A stretch of DNA of 64,000 nucleotides from Bacteroidales bacterium (GCA_910575615.1 CAJTEX010000014.1:1-64000), one strand, 5' to 3'; numbered from the stretch's first letter, positions 1-8,183 are shown. Numbers and translations are program-made. The notes: a model not told the origin generated them from the letters alone.

Positions 1-104
1 AGCCATATGTCGAAGCGGGTCTCACTTTTTTCATATCGTTCAATATCGAAGTTGTCTATCAGGACTTCGGGTAGGATGGCTCTGAGCAGTTGATCTGGTT
101 TCAT
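1..104 (-). CDS. ISAon1-family transposase, N-terminal end only (runs off the window)
   Basis: On the minus strand an ATG at 104-102 opens 34 codons that run off the left edge. The peptide begins MKPDQLLRAILPEVLIDN and continues with NFDIERYEKSETRFDIW, which I recognise as the N-terminal piece of ISAon1-family transposases of Bacteroidales. The rest of the element is outside the window, so its intactness cannot be judged. It lies left of the prophage attachment site, in flanking DNA rather than in the phage. The identification rests on recall of the family opening sequence. Confidence 0.65.
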   Translation of the reverse strand, partial: MKPDQLLRAILPEVLIDNFDIERYEKSETRFDIW

Positions 105-231
105 TGTGCAAAGATAACACTATACTCTTGATACTCTCTCCCGCCCACCGGAAAAATCCGCTGACCCATTAAACGCTACTTTTTAATACAGTTTAATCAA
201 GCCGATTTATCGTGGTTTATAGCGATTTAGA

Positions 232-268
232 TAGTGACTATTATAGTGACTACGCCCTGTAGTGACTA
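232..268. repeat. Three direct copies of TAGTGACTA
   Basis: TAGTGACTA occurs at 232-240, 244-252 and 260-268. Just downstream is an AAATCGC...GCGATTT inverted repeat (275-281 with 299-305). Short clustered direct repeats close to a tRNA-derived attachment site are typical of integrase arm-type or excisionase sites. They do not match the repeats flanking this prophage, so they may belong to another element that used the same site. Function not proven. Confidence 0.4.
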
Positions 269-318
269 AAAGAAAAATCGCCAACTCTGTAAGAATTAGC
301 GATTTAACTTTCTTAGAA

Positions 319-332
319 GTGGTGCCACCAGG
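319..332. other. attL: left copy of the attachment core
   Basis: The 14 bases GTGGTGCCACCAGG equal the acceptor-stem and T-arm edge of tRNA-Phe at 46458-46471. This is the displaced copy of the tRNA 3' end expected after integration into tRNA-Phe. The match stops after 14 bp on both sides. The exact crossover within it cannot be fixed. Confidence 0.8.
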
Positions 333-372
333 CACATTGCACCCCTTAGTAGTCAGTAGTTTAATTGCTGAT

Positions 373-396
373 TGTGCCGACATTGCGCCGACATTT
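373..396. promoter_or_regulatory. Candidate integrase arm-type sites, left
   Basis: Two adjacent 12-bp direct repeats, TGTGCCGACATT (373-384) and GCGCCGACATTT (385-396), lie 41 bp inside attL. The same motif returns next to attR at 46291-46367. Shared motifs just inside both ends of a prophage are the expected layout for the arm-binding domain of a tyrosine integrase. Confidence 0.55.
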
Positions 397-398
397 GA

Positions 399-707
399 CT
401 ATTTTTTAGCGTTGCGGTCGCTCATTAGTATCTCGATGGTACGTTCTTTTTCTTTCAGGAGTTCCTTCAGGTGAGCGATTTCGCGGCGCAGTTCGGCAGT
501 TGCTTCTCCCCCGTCGAATCCGTCGAAGAAGATACCGGCTGAAACACCTAATTCCTTTGCTATCAACTCTATTGTGGTGGAGTTGGTAGTACCGCGACGG
601 ATTGCGCTCTGTATGCTGCTTTCATTGCGGCCAATCTTTTGCGCGAGTTCGCGGATAGTCATTTTCTTACGCTCGCACAAATCTCTGATTAGTATTAAGT
701 TAGCCAT
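399..707 (-). CDS. Phage repressor, XRE-type helix-turn-helix with C-terminal coiled coil
   Basis: A 102-residue protein starting at ATG 707. Residues about 5-60 form a lambda-repressor/XRE fold, with the turn IRELAQKIGRNESSIQSAIR and a second helix pair ending in ELGVSAGIFF. Residues about 70-98 are a charged heptad coiled coil (RREIAHLKELLKEKERTIEIL) that probably mediates dimerisation. It is one of only two phage genes read leftwards and is divergent from the early rightward operon, with palindromes in the 106-bp gap between them. It is therefore the likely lysogeny repressor. It lacks a LexA/S24 autocleavage domain, so induction would need another route, such as an antirepressor. Confidence 0.75.
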   Translation of the reverse strand: MANLILIRDLCERKKMTIRELAQKIGRNESSIQSAIRRGTTNSTTIELIAKELGVSAGIFFDGFDGGEATAELRREIAHLKELLKEKERTIEILMSDRNAKK

Positions 708-813
708 TAAAATTTATATTGTTAACAATTTTTAAGAGTGATTTAATTACTGAATAGTAATTTTGATGCTATATTTGCATAATAAAATTACAACAAATTT
801 TTGAATTGAGCAA
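708..813. promoter_or_regulatory. Divergent lysogeny-switch region with two palindromes and an early promoter
   Basis: Between the divergent repressor and early genes are two perfect inverted repeats: ATTGTTAACAAT (718-729) and AATTACT-GAAT-AGTAATT (745-762). A TATATTTGC box at 770-778 is a Bacteroidota -7 element for the rightward operon starting at 814. The second palindrome sits just upstream of that box, where a bound repressor would block it. The first lies about 10 bp from the repressor start codon, suggesting autoregulation. Confidence 0.6.
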
Positions 814-1074
814 ATGGAGCAAGAAATTAGACCACTCACACCAAACGAAATTTTACGCGGTTGGCTTGATTCTTTGCCACGCAAGGACTATAACAAGACG
901 AAGCACCTTTTGGTTGACGCTTGCCTTGTGCCGCTGCACACGGTTAACAACTGGGTTTATGGAAACTGTTCCATACGTCCGGCCTCGCAAAGAGACATCA
1001 ACCGTGTGAGCCTTCAGGTGTCAGGAAAAGAAATATTCACAATTACCAAGCCGGAGGGAGGGGCGAAGGCGTAA
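814..1074 (+). CDS. Small early DNA-binding-like protein, possible Cro counterpart
   Basis: An 86-residue protein, ATG at 814, the first gene of the rightward early operon. The central part (about residues 28-62, with VPLHTVNNWVYGN and RPASQRDINRVS) looks like a helix-turn-helix with a conserved Trp-Tyr in the recognition region. This pattern is common in small regulators opposite Bacteroidetes phage repressors. A CCGGAGG...CCTCCGG hairpin (1051-1057 with 1083-1089) spans its stop codon and precedes the next gene. The Cro role is inferred from position. Confidence 0.5.
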   Translation: MEQEIRPLTPNEILRGWLDSLPRKDYNKTKHLLVDACLVPLHTVNNWVYGNCSIRPASQRDINRVSLQVSGKEIFTITKPEGGAKA

Positions 1075-1114
1075 GCGTCCGACCTCCGGGGAGGTATATT
1101 AACCTACTCGAAAA

Positions 1115-1396
1115 ATGAAAAAAGAAATCACCTTTGGCGCATACTCCGCCATACTGAACGCCAGCGCAGAACGCGCAATGCTGACGATAAAACACAAACG
1201 TCTGCCACTCAAAATCGCCGATAAAATCAACGAAGCCGGAGACATCATAGCCACCGAAGTGTTCTTTGATGATGATAAAAACGGTTGTGTCCGTATTACT
1301 CATGACCTCCCAATGGGCGAACTCACAGACATAGTTTGCAATGCCATATCGGCAATATACGATACCGACGTTTCTGTTTCCAATGCAAGAACCTAA
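1115..1396 (+). CDS. Hypothetical early phage protein
   Basis: A 93-residue protein beginning at ATG 1115, after a GGAGGT sequence at 1090-1095. Mixed alpha/beta, no membrane segment. Residues about 50-70 (ATEVFFDDDKNGCVRITHDL) suggest a beta-hairpin. It is the second gene of the early operon and its end overlaps the next start (ATG 1383). I do not recognise a family. Confidence 0.6.
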   Translation: MKKEITFGAYSAILNASAERAMLTIKHKRLPLKIADKINEAGDIIATEVFFDDDKNGCVRITHDLPMGELTDIVCNAISAIYDTDVSVSNART

Positions 1397-1559
1397 AGCG
1401 TTGTATAACCTCCGCTACTATGCGCGTCGCCGTGGCTATGTCTTTGCCAAGAACCAAAGAGTGGCCACGGTGCCGGAGGTGAATCGCTCCGAAAGAATCG
1501 AAGCCCGGCTGAAGTCTTTCGGCTACTGTATTCAATTAAACATCTTCCAATATGAATGA
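1383..1559 (+). CDS. Small basic early protein
   Basis: A 58-residue protein whose ATG (1383) lies inside the end of the previous gene, giving translational coupling. It is strongly basic (ALYNLRYYARRRGYVF, then RSERIEARLKSFGY), so nucleic-acid binding is plausible. Its stop overlaps a further short frame at 1552. An earlier alternative start is less likely because the ATG overlap fits the compact operon. Confidence 0.5.
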   Translation: MQEPKALYNLRYYARRRGYVFAKNQRVATVPEVNRSERIEARLKSFGYCIQLNIFQYE

Positions 1560-1677
1560 CAACGTTTTGGCCGTCCTTCTCTCGACCGCTGATTCTCGGC
1601 AATTTTGCGGAACTATAACCGGCTCAACCGATTTTCAGAAAATCGGGGGGGGTAAAAACCGCTATAATTTTTTGTAA
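1552..1677 (+). CDS. Possible 41-residue early peptide
   Basis: An ATG at 1552 overlaps the previous stop and opens 41 codons ending in TAA at 1675-1677, just before the primase-helicase start at 1699. The chained overlap with the gene before is the main argument. The peptide (MNDNVLAVLLSTADSRQFC...) has no recognisable domain. It may be only a spacer. Confidence 0.3.
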   Translation: MNDNVLAVLLSTADSRQFCGTITGSTDFQKIGGGKNRYNFL

Positions 1678-1698
1678 TTATGTAACTTGTAATATGAT

Positions 1699-4620
1699 AT
1701 GGTAACACCTGAAAGGCTATACGCGGCAACCGACGACGGCCTCCGTATCATCGCACTGCATTACCCGGAGGCCGTGGAATCGGCACGAACAAACAAACCG
1801 TTCCGCGCCCGTCCTGACGAACGGACACCAAGCGCACGGGTAAAACTATTCAACACAGATAAGGGTAAGGTCTGGAAAATGACTGACTTCGGAGGTGAAG
1901 GCCGCGCCATTGACCCGATACAGATACACATGGAGGCGAAGGGCATTTCATTCACTGAAGCAATCCTCGACCTTGCGGCCACGTTCAACATACAGGACGA
2001 GATAACGCGTTCAATCAATCGCCCGGACATAAGACGCGAACCCGCCACCGCAGAGCAGCCGGAGGGCGACTGCACATGGGATATAGACCAAGAATTTACG
2101 AAATCGCAATGTGCCATAATGGGGCCACGTGTTACCCCGGAACACATGGAGGCGTTGCACTGGTACCGGGTAAAACGTCTTACATCGGTAAAGAACCGCG
2201 AAGCAATCCACAAGTTCTCCAACGAGAACTATCCGATTTTTATGCGGGAATGTTGGTTTGTTGACGAAAAAGGTAACGCAGACAAATTTTATAAGATATA
2301 CGAGCCTCTTAACGTCGATAAGAAATGGCGATTCCAATACCAGCCAAGAGGTAAAAAGCCGCAAAGTTACATCAATGGACTGTTTGAACTCATCGCAGCT
2401 TACCGGGATTATAACGAGGCTGAAGAACGCGCCTTCAATTCAGACCCGGCGAACGAGGGCAAGCCGTACAAAGAAAAGAAACTGCCGGAAGCCATCATTT
2501 GCTCCGGCGAGCGCGACGCGATTTGCGTCCGTTCCCTCGGCTACCACCCGCTATGGTTCAACTCCGAGACATACAAGGTTACGGAAGAAGAATACAGGCA
2601 GATAGCCAGATATGTCGAAACCGTCTACAATATCCCGGACATCGACACGACCGGCCGGGTGAAAGGAACGGAACTTGCCTTGCGATTCATCGACATTCAT
2701 ACGATATGGCTACCCGACGAACTCGCAAATTACCGTGACCACCGGGGCAACCCTCGCAAAGACTTCCGCGACTGGATAGAGATTTGGAAAAGCAACAGCG
2801 ACTTTCGCGGACTTCTCGAACTCGCCACCCCGGCGAAGTTCTGGACTAAACAATGGGTAAGCGGCAAAGGTGAGGACGGAAAGAGCAAAGGCCGCTACAA
2901 ATACAGTATCGACATTTCCTGTCTACACGAATTTTTGATGTTGAGCGGATTCTACACACTCCGCGACAAACACGCTCCCGGAACGCAGTTTATCCGTATT
3001 ACCGGCAATATAGTAACGCTTGTAACCCCGAAAGAAATACGCGAGTTCGTGCATAAATGGTCTATTCATACGCGACAACCGCGAGAACTCCGCAACCTGA
3101 TATTATCAACCCCTACGCTTTCGCTTTCCTCTCTGGAGGCGTTACGGGAGGCCGACCCGGATTTCACCAACTACACGGAACGTTCACAGTTCTTTTACTT
3201 CCCGACATTCTCGGCTGAAGTAACAGGCAAAGAGATAATCAAGCACGAAAACCGTATAGCCGTCGGAGGCCGCTATGTGTGGGAAGAAAACGTGATACCT
3301 CATAACGTCCGATTCCTTCCCGATATGTTCGAGATTACGCACCCGGAAGGACGCTATGACAGCGAAGATTTCAACATCGAAGTTTACCCCCACGCCTCCA
3401 ATTACTTCAGATATTTGATTAACTCCTCCCGTATCTACTGGCGCAAGGAACTGGAGCAAATGCCGGGCGAATGGACTGCCGAGCAAATCGAGGCTTACCG
3501 CAAGGAGCATAAATTCGACATTGCCGGACCTCGCCTGACCCCTGCCGAGATACAGGAACAAAAACAGTGTCTTATAAACAAGATTTTTACAATCGGGTTT
3601 ATGCTGCACCGTTTCAAATCGGATTCTCGTGCATGGGCCCCGTTCGTCATGGATAATATCGTGGGCGAGAACGACCAGTGTAACGGACGCTCCGGCAAAT
3701 CATTCATGTTCCGCGCTCTTTCACACATTACAAGGTGGCTGAAGATAAGCGGCCGCAATCCCCGGTTACTGGAAAATCAATTTGCTTTCGAGCAGATAAG
3801 CAAACACCTCGGAATCGTGGTAGTTGACGACTGCGACGAATATCTGCCGTTCAAACAGTTTTACGACAACATCACTTCCGACATCACCATAAACACAAAG
3901 AACGTTTCCGCCTATACGTTGAAATTCAACGAGGCCCCGAAGTTCGCATTTACCACAAATTACGTACCGAAAGAGTTTGGCGGTTCGAGCGTCGGCCGTA
4001 TGCTTTTTGTGGTATTCTCCGACTATTACCACCAGCAGACTGAAGATAACGATTATCTCGAAACACGACGTATTTACGACGATTTCAATAAGGATTTATA
4101 TTCATCGACATATACAGAGGCCGAGTGGGAAGCGGATATAAATTTCTTTATGCAATGCGTCAGATTCTATCTTTCTGTCGCGAATATGCCGGTAAAAATC
4201 GAGCCACGGATTGACAATATCATTTTCCGCAAGTTCCTCCGGGATATGGGCGACAACTTCCAAGACTGGGCCGAAATGTATTTCTCTGTCGATGAGAACG
4301 GAAACGGCGACCACCTGAATACCGAAATTGTCAGGGAAGATGCGTTTAACGCCTTCAAGAGTTTTTCCGGCAATCATAAATGGTCAATGCAGAGGTTTAC
4401 CAAAGCACTGAAAGGCTTTTGCTATACGTGCGAATATGTCGCAGAACTGAATCCGCAAGACCTATGCAACAGCGGACAGAGAATCATGCGGAGAATTGAA
4501 GACCCGGTTACACATAAGAAAGTGCAGAAAGAAATGATTTATCTCCGCACGGTAGCCGAATCGGACAGAATCAAGAATCCACCCCCACAACCCCCGCAAC
4601 AGGGAAAACTACCTTTCTAA
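1699..4620 (+). CDS. Primase-helicase (N-terminal primase-like region plus superfamily 3 helicase)
   Basis: A 973-residue replication protein. Residues about 30-90 resemble a DnaG-type zinc-binding/primase N-terminus (FRARPDERTPSARV, then GEGRAIDPIQIHM) but without the usual cysteine/histidine ligands. A TOPRIM-like stretch begins near residue 264 (EAIICSGERDAICVRSLGY). The C-terminal half is an SF3 helicase: Walker A GRSGKS at about 663-668, Walker B GIVVVDDCDEY from about 705, and a motif C-like FAFTTNY from about 749. Such proteins prime and unwind at phage origins. The gene follows the early regulators and is 12 bp ahead of the modification block, probably in one transcript. The helicase assignment is firm and the primase activity is inferred. 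Confidence 0.85.
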   Translation: MVTPERLYAATDDGLRIIALHYPEAVESARTNKPFRARPDERTPSARVKLFNTDKGKVWKMTDFGGEGRAIDPIQIHMEAKGISFTEAILDLAATFNIQDEITRSINRPDIRREPATAEQPEGDCTWDIDQEFTKSQCAIMGPRVTPEHMEALHWYRVKRLTSVKNREAIHKFSNENYPIFMRECWFVDEKGNADKFYKIYEPLNVDKKWRFQYQPRGKKPQSYINGLFELIAAYRDYNEAEERAFNSDPANEGKPYKEKKLPEAIICSGERDAICVRSLGYHPLWFNSETYKVTEEEYRQIARYVETVYNIPDIDTTGRVKGTELALRFIDIHTIWLPDELANYRDHRGNPRKDFRDWIEIWKSNSDFRGLLELATPAKFWTKQWVSGKGEDGKSKGRYKYSIDISCLHEFLMLSGFYTLRDKHAPGTQFIRITGNIVTLVTPKEIREFVHKWSIHTRQPRELRNLILSTPTLSLSSLEALREADPDFTNYTERSQFFYFPTFSAEVTGKEIIKHENRIAVGGRYVWEENVIPHNVRFLPDMFEITHPEGRYDSEDFNIEVYPHASNYFRYLINSSRIYWRKELEQMPGEWTAEQIEAYRKEHKFDIAGPRLTPAEIQEQKQCLINKIFTIGFMLHRFKSDSRAWAPFVMDNIVGENDQCNGRSGKSFMFRALSHITRWLKISGRNPRLLENQFAFEQISKHLGIVVVDDCDEYLPFKQFYDNITSDITINTKNVSAYTLKFNEAPKFAFTTNYVPKEFGGSSVGRMLFVVFSDYYHQQTEDNDYLETRRIYDDFNKDLYSSTYTEAEWEADINFFMQCVRFYLSVANMPVKIEPRIDNIIFRKFLRDMGDNFQDWAEMYFSVDENGNGDHLNTEIVREDAFNAFKSFSGNHKWSMQRFTKALKGFCYTCEYVAELNPQDLCNSGQRIMRRIEDPVTHKKVQKEMIYLRTVAESDRIKNPPPQPPQQGKLPF

Positions 4621-4632
4621 ACTGTTACCGTT

Positions 4633-5571
4633 ATGGATAGCAAGACACTGGAAGCCCGGCAACGCTGGACGCTATCACAAAAAATCGACCATACCCTCGG
4701 AACGATTGACACTTTTGTTTCCCGTTTAGGTGGACTTGATAAGGTTTATTGTTCCTTTTCGGGAGGGAAAGACAGCACGGTTTTATTGCACCTTTGCCGG
4801 GTTCTTTTCCCGGACATTCTCGCGGTGTTCTGCAATACCGGCAACGAATATCCCGAAATAATCAAGTTTGTGCGCCAGACGCAAGCTGCCGGGGCTGTCA
4901 TTAGCATTATTCGCCCACAATTCACACCGCGCCAGATATGGGCGAAATACGGCTTTCCTCTTATCGGAAAAGAAACAGCGGACAGGGTTCACAAAGTAAG
5001 GATAAATCCACATTCCAAGACCGCCGGGATATATATGGGTAACGGTAAATTCAGGCTTGCTTTGAAATGGCGTTACCTATTGACAGAGCCTTACGAGACT
5101 TCGGCAATGTGTTGCAACAAATTAAAAAAGGAGCCTTTTCACCGATTCGAGCGGGAAACCGGTCGCCGTCCGATTGTCGGAACTATGGCCGCCGAAAGCA
5201 AATTACGCGAAACGCAGTATCTAAGGCAAGGCGGCTGCAACGTTTTCGGGGAATCTCCGGCAAGTAAGCCGCTTTCGATTTGGACTGAAGCCGATATTTG
5301 GGAATACATTCGCGCTCAAAATCTACCAATCGCCGAAATCTATCATAAAGGGGCGGCAAGAACAGGCTGTATGGGTTGCGGATTCGGTTCACAGTTCGCA
5401 GATGATACGCGATTTGATACGCTTTTGCGGGAACACCCCAAATGTTATGATATGATTATGGGTTACACCAATAACGGGGTATCATTCCGCGAAGCCATGC
5501 GAAAAGCATTACAAGTTAATGGCCGCTTCCTTCCTGATGAAGAACCGGCAAACCTTTTTTCGATTTTATGA
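4633..5571 (+). CDS. PAPS-reductase/adenylate-type PP-loop enzyme
   Basis: A 312-residue protein with a clear PP-loop, SGGKDS at residues 43-48 after VYCSF, typical of the PAPS reductase/ATP pyrophosphatase superfamily. Four cysteines in two pairs (C160 and C161; C246 and C249 in GCMGCGFG) could hold an iron-sulfur cluster or carry sulfur, as in the phosphorothioation protein DndC/SspD and related phage proteins. The stop codon overlaps the start of the cytosine methyltransferase (ATGA at 5568-5571), so the two are translationally coupled. That coupling points to nucleic-acid modification or anti-restriction rather than sulfate assimilation. The substrate is unknown. Confidence 0.75.
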   Translation: MDSKTLEARQRWTLSQKIDHTLGTIDTFVSRLGGLDKVYCSFSGGKDSTVLLHLCRVLFPDILAVFCNTGNEYPEIIKFVRQTQAAGAVISIIRPQFTPRQIWAKYGFPLIGKETADRVHKVRINPHSKTAGIYMGNGKFRLALKWRYLLTEPYETSAMCCNKLKKEPFHRFERETGRRPIVGTMAAESKLRETQYLRQGGCNVFGESPASKPLSIWTEADIWEYIRAQNLPIAEIYHKGAARTGCMGCGFGSQFADDTRFDTLLREHPKCYDMIMGYTNNGVSFREAMRKALQVNGRFLPDEEPANLFSIL

Positions 5572-6974
5572 AATTACGAGTATTTGAAGCGTTCGCCGGT
5601 TATGGCAGTCAGTCAATAGCCCTCGAACGACTGAAAACGGCTTATCCCTCTTTTGATTACGAGGTGGTGGGCTTTTCGGAAATTGACCGCTACGCAGTTG
5701 CGGCATATTACGCCGCCCGCGATCCGCGTCTTGCCGGCGAAAGAATCGACCGTCTCGATATAAAGGCATACACTCCGACAAAGGAAATTACGGAAAGATT
5801 TCCCAACTACGGGGATATTACGCTGATAGACTGGACCAGTGCGGAAATGCCCGACTTTGATTTATTCACCTATTCATTCCCTTGTCAGGATATAAGTACC
5901 GCCGGGAAGCAACGCGGATTCGCGGAGGGTTCCGGCACCCGTTCATCGTTATTGTGGGAATGCGCCCGCGCTATCGAGGCTAAACGTCCACGATACCTCC
6001 TTATGGAGAATGTAAAGGCGTTGACATTCAAGAAACACGCCGATAACTTCAAACGCTGGCGCGAGTGACTGGAGGCTCAGGGCTATTCCAATTACTGGAA
6101 GGTACTCAATGCACGGGATTTCGGGATTCCCCAGAATCGGCAACGTGTTTTTATGGTTTCAATCCTCGGAGAACACAAACCGTTCATATTCCCCGAAACA
6201 GCAGCCCCGAAGCGTCGCCTCCGCCATATACTGGAGCAGAAAGTGACGGATAACTATTATCTTACTGTACCGCAGCTTCAGATGATTATCGGGCATTGTG
6301 AACGCAAATTGTCGGAAGGTTGCGGCTTTGCCACCAATTTCCAAACTTCTCAAGGAATAGCCGGTGCGATTTGTGCCGGTTACGGCCATTATCCCACCGA
6401 TACGTGCCTGGCCGAACCCGTGGCCTGTGCGTTCAGAGGCCGGAACATCGAAAATCCGTCAGACCGCAGCCGGGGAGCAAAAACAGCCCAACGCATTGAA
6501 ATCGGCGATACTGTGGCAAATTGTATTACCACGGTTGAGAAAGACAGCCTCGTGGCGGAGCCTAAGATTTTGGGCTACACACGCGATAACAAAGGCGTTG
6601 TGGTGTCTCGCCACCTGAAAGAGTTTGCCGGGTCTGTATGTGCCTCAAACTTCCGCAATACAGGCAGCACAGCGGAATTTGTCGCCGAGCCTATGGTGAT
6701 ACAAAGGTCCCACGGCTACGCCGCCGGGAATGTTCTTGAAATCGCTCCGGCCGTTACTGCCTCAGCATATACTGATAACAATTTTGTGTATATCGGCTAT
6801 AAGATTCGCCGGTTCACTCCACGCGAGACATTCCGCCTCATGGACTTGGACGACCGATATATCAACGCTATTCAAGCCGCCGGAATCTCAATAACACAGC
6901 AGCGCAAACTTGCCGGAAACTCGATTGTAGCCGTGGTATTGTTTCAGATATTCAAAAGTATGTTCATTCTATGA
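5568..6974 (+). pseudogene. DNA (cytosine-5) methyltransferase interrupted by an in-frame TGA
   Basis: One continuous frame of 468 sense-or-stop codons is broken only by TGA at 6066-6068 (codon 167). Before it are motif I (FEAFAGYGSQSIALE), motif IV with catalytic Cys106 (YSFPCQDIS) and motif VI (LLMENVKAL). After it, in the same frame, come GYSNYWKVLNARDFGIPQ, motif VIII (QNRQRVFMVS), the target-recognition region and motif X (QRKLAGNSIVAVV). The downstream ATG at 6153 lies after motif VIII, so re-initiation would not restore a complete enzyme. A single TGG-to-TGA change is the simplest cause. TGA ends the gene just upstream, so codon reassignment is unlikely. If intact, it would protect phage DNA from host restriction. 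Confidence 0.8.
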
Positions 6975-7204
6975 AGAAAGATAAAGACCGCATTTCGCTT
7001 GCAAGAAACGAAGCCGACGAAATACGCGAATTGTTGGAAACCCTGTATGCAATGGAAGGAACGTTTGACGATGATTTTAACAGGGAATGTCATCGCGCCG
7101 GAATTCATGCGCGTAATTTATGCGAATTACTGCACGGACACCGCCACCCGACATGGGAAACTCCAGACGAACCAATATCACCCCGGAATCCTTATGAACG
7201 ATAA
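6971..7204 (+). CDS. Hypothetical small helical phage protein
   Basis: A 77-residue, highly charged, helical protein starting at ATG 6971, overlapping the end of the methyltransferase frame by 4 bp. Its own end overlaps the next methyltransferase start (7194). Histidine/arginine clusters (CHRAGIHARNLCELLHGHRHP) are its main feature. No family recognised. It belongs to the modification block by position. Confidence 0.55.
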   Translation: MKKDKDRISLARNEADEIRELLETLYAMEGTFDDDFNRECHRAGIHARNLCELLHGHRHPTWETPDEPISPRNPYER

Positions 7205-7679
7205 ATCTTATCCGCCTATTCTTGACGCTTGTTGCGGTTCCCGCTCCTTCTGGAACGACAAAAGCAATCCCTTGGCCATGTTTATGGATATTCGTCGGGA
7301 AACTCTTGAACTGTGCGACGGGCGAACTATTGAAGTGAATCCCGATGTTGTGGCGGATTTTCGGTGTATGCCTTTTCCTGATGATATTTTCCGGCTTGTG
7401 GTATTTGACCCTCCCCACCTCCGTTGGTGTGGTGATTCATCGTATATGCGGGCCAAATACGGACGGCTGACAGCAGATTATCGTAATGACATTGCTCAAG
7501 GTCTGTCAGAGTGCTGGAGAGTATTGCAGCCTTTCGGCATTCTTGTGTTCAAATGGAACGAGGAACAAATCAAAGTCGCGCCGATTCTAAAACGATTCGG
7601 TCGAGAACCGTTATTCGGGCATATCACCGGGCGTTCGGGCAAGACGCGGTGGTATTGTTTTATGAAGACTGATGAATAA
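7194..7679 (+). CDS. Class I SAM-dependent methyltransferase with DPPH motif
   Basis: A 162-residue protein, ATG at 7194 chosen because the sequence from there (PPILDACCGSRSFW) starts with the SAM-binding motif I. A catalytic DPPH (residues 72-75, after FRLVVF) occupies the place of the DPPY of N6-adenine/N4-cytosine amino-methyltransferases. It is short and lacks an obvious target-recognition domain, as in many phage MTase-like proteins. It is the last gene before a terminator (7707-7742). Methylation of phage DNA is the likely role; the modified base is not determined. Confidence 0.75.
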   Translation: MNDKSYPPILDACCGSRSFWNDKSNPLAMFMDIRRETLELCDGRTIEVNPDVVADFRCMPFPDDIFRLVVFDPPHLRWCGDSSYMRAKYGRLTADYRNDIAQGLSECWRVLQPFGILVFKWNEEQIKVAPILKRFGREPLFGHITGRSGKTRWYCFMKTDE

Positions 7680-7706
7680 GGTATTTTTTTTATTTTCGAG
7701 CCGTGA

Positions 7707-7750
7707 GCCGGGCGGAACTTGCACCACGCATGACCGCCCGGCTTCCTTTT
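7707..7750 (+). terminator. Terminator of the early/modification operon
   Basis: A 9-bp perfect stem GCCGGGCGG (7707-7715) / CCGCCCGGC (7734-7742) is followed by TTCCTTTTT. It closes the operon that runs from 814 through the methyltransferases. Confidence 0.75.
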
Positions 7751-8183
7751 TACCCACACCGCGACTGCCGAACCTCACCCCTTACCCCCTCCTTTTTCTT
7801 ACTAAATCTTTGTTACCTTGTAACAGATGTTTGCAAAAGGTGGTAACAATATAAAATCAAAGGAATTAAGAGAAAAAGAGGGTGTGACAAACTTGGTAAC
7901 AATCGGCGTAACAAAAAAATTGCGGTTTGTTACACGTTTTCGGGGAGGGAGGAAAAGGTGAAAAAGTAACAAAACGCAGGGGGCAGTTACAAACTGCAAT
8001 TTTGAACTGTAACGAGTGTAAATTGCTTGATTCCAAATGGTTGTAACGGTGTTACAAAAAAACAAAGTTTTTCGCGTTAAATCTTGGCTAAGTCGGTAAT
8101 ATAATAACATAGTCGCCTATATAATATCCTATTGTCGGAATTTATTCGTAACTTTGCGCTCATAATCAATCAAATCTCCCTCT
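7751..8183. promoter_or_regulatory. Non-coding region with eleven GTTAC/GTAAC boxes; candidate origin or control array
   Basis: No gene is apparent here. GTTAC or GTAAC occurs eleven times between 7812 and 8055: 7812, 7820, 7843, 7896, 7908, 7929, 7966, 7986, 8009, 8043 and 8051. The outermost pairs form perfect palindromes with 3-bp centres, TGTTAC-CTT-GTAACA (7811-7825) and TGTAAC-GGT-GTTACA (8042-8056). Chance would give about one box or none in 244 bp. A TAACTTTGC -7 box (8148-8156) follows and should drive the gene at 8184. The region lies after the replication/modification genes, so an iteron-like origin or a multi-site operator are the two readings. Confidence 0.6.

Noticed and set aside
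262-474. Open frame across attL on the plus strand
   Set aside because: Antisense to the repressor end, crosses the attachment core, low-complexity composition (MVRSFSFRSSFR) and no promoter. Chance frame.
6066-6068. TGA recoding (alternative genetic code or selenocysteine) in the methyltransferase
   Set aside because: TGA ends the immediately upstream gene and several other genes in the window, and no recoding RNA structure is evident. A point mutation is simpler.
7811-8056. CRISPR array
   Set aside because: The repeated units are only five to six bases, irregularly spaced and in both orientations; no repeat-spacer periodicity or cas genes.
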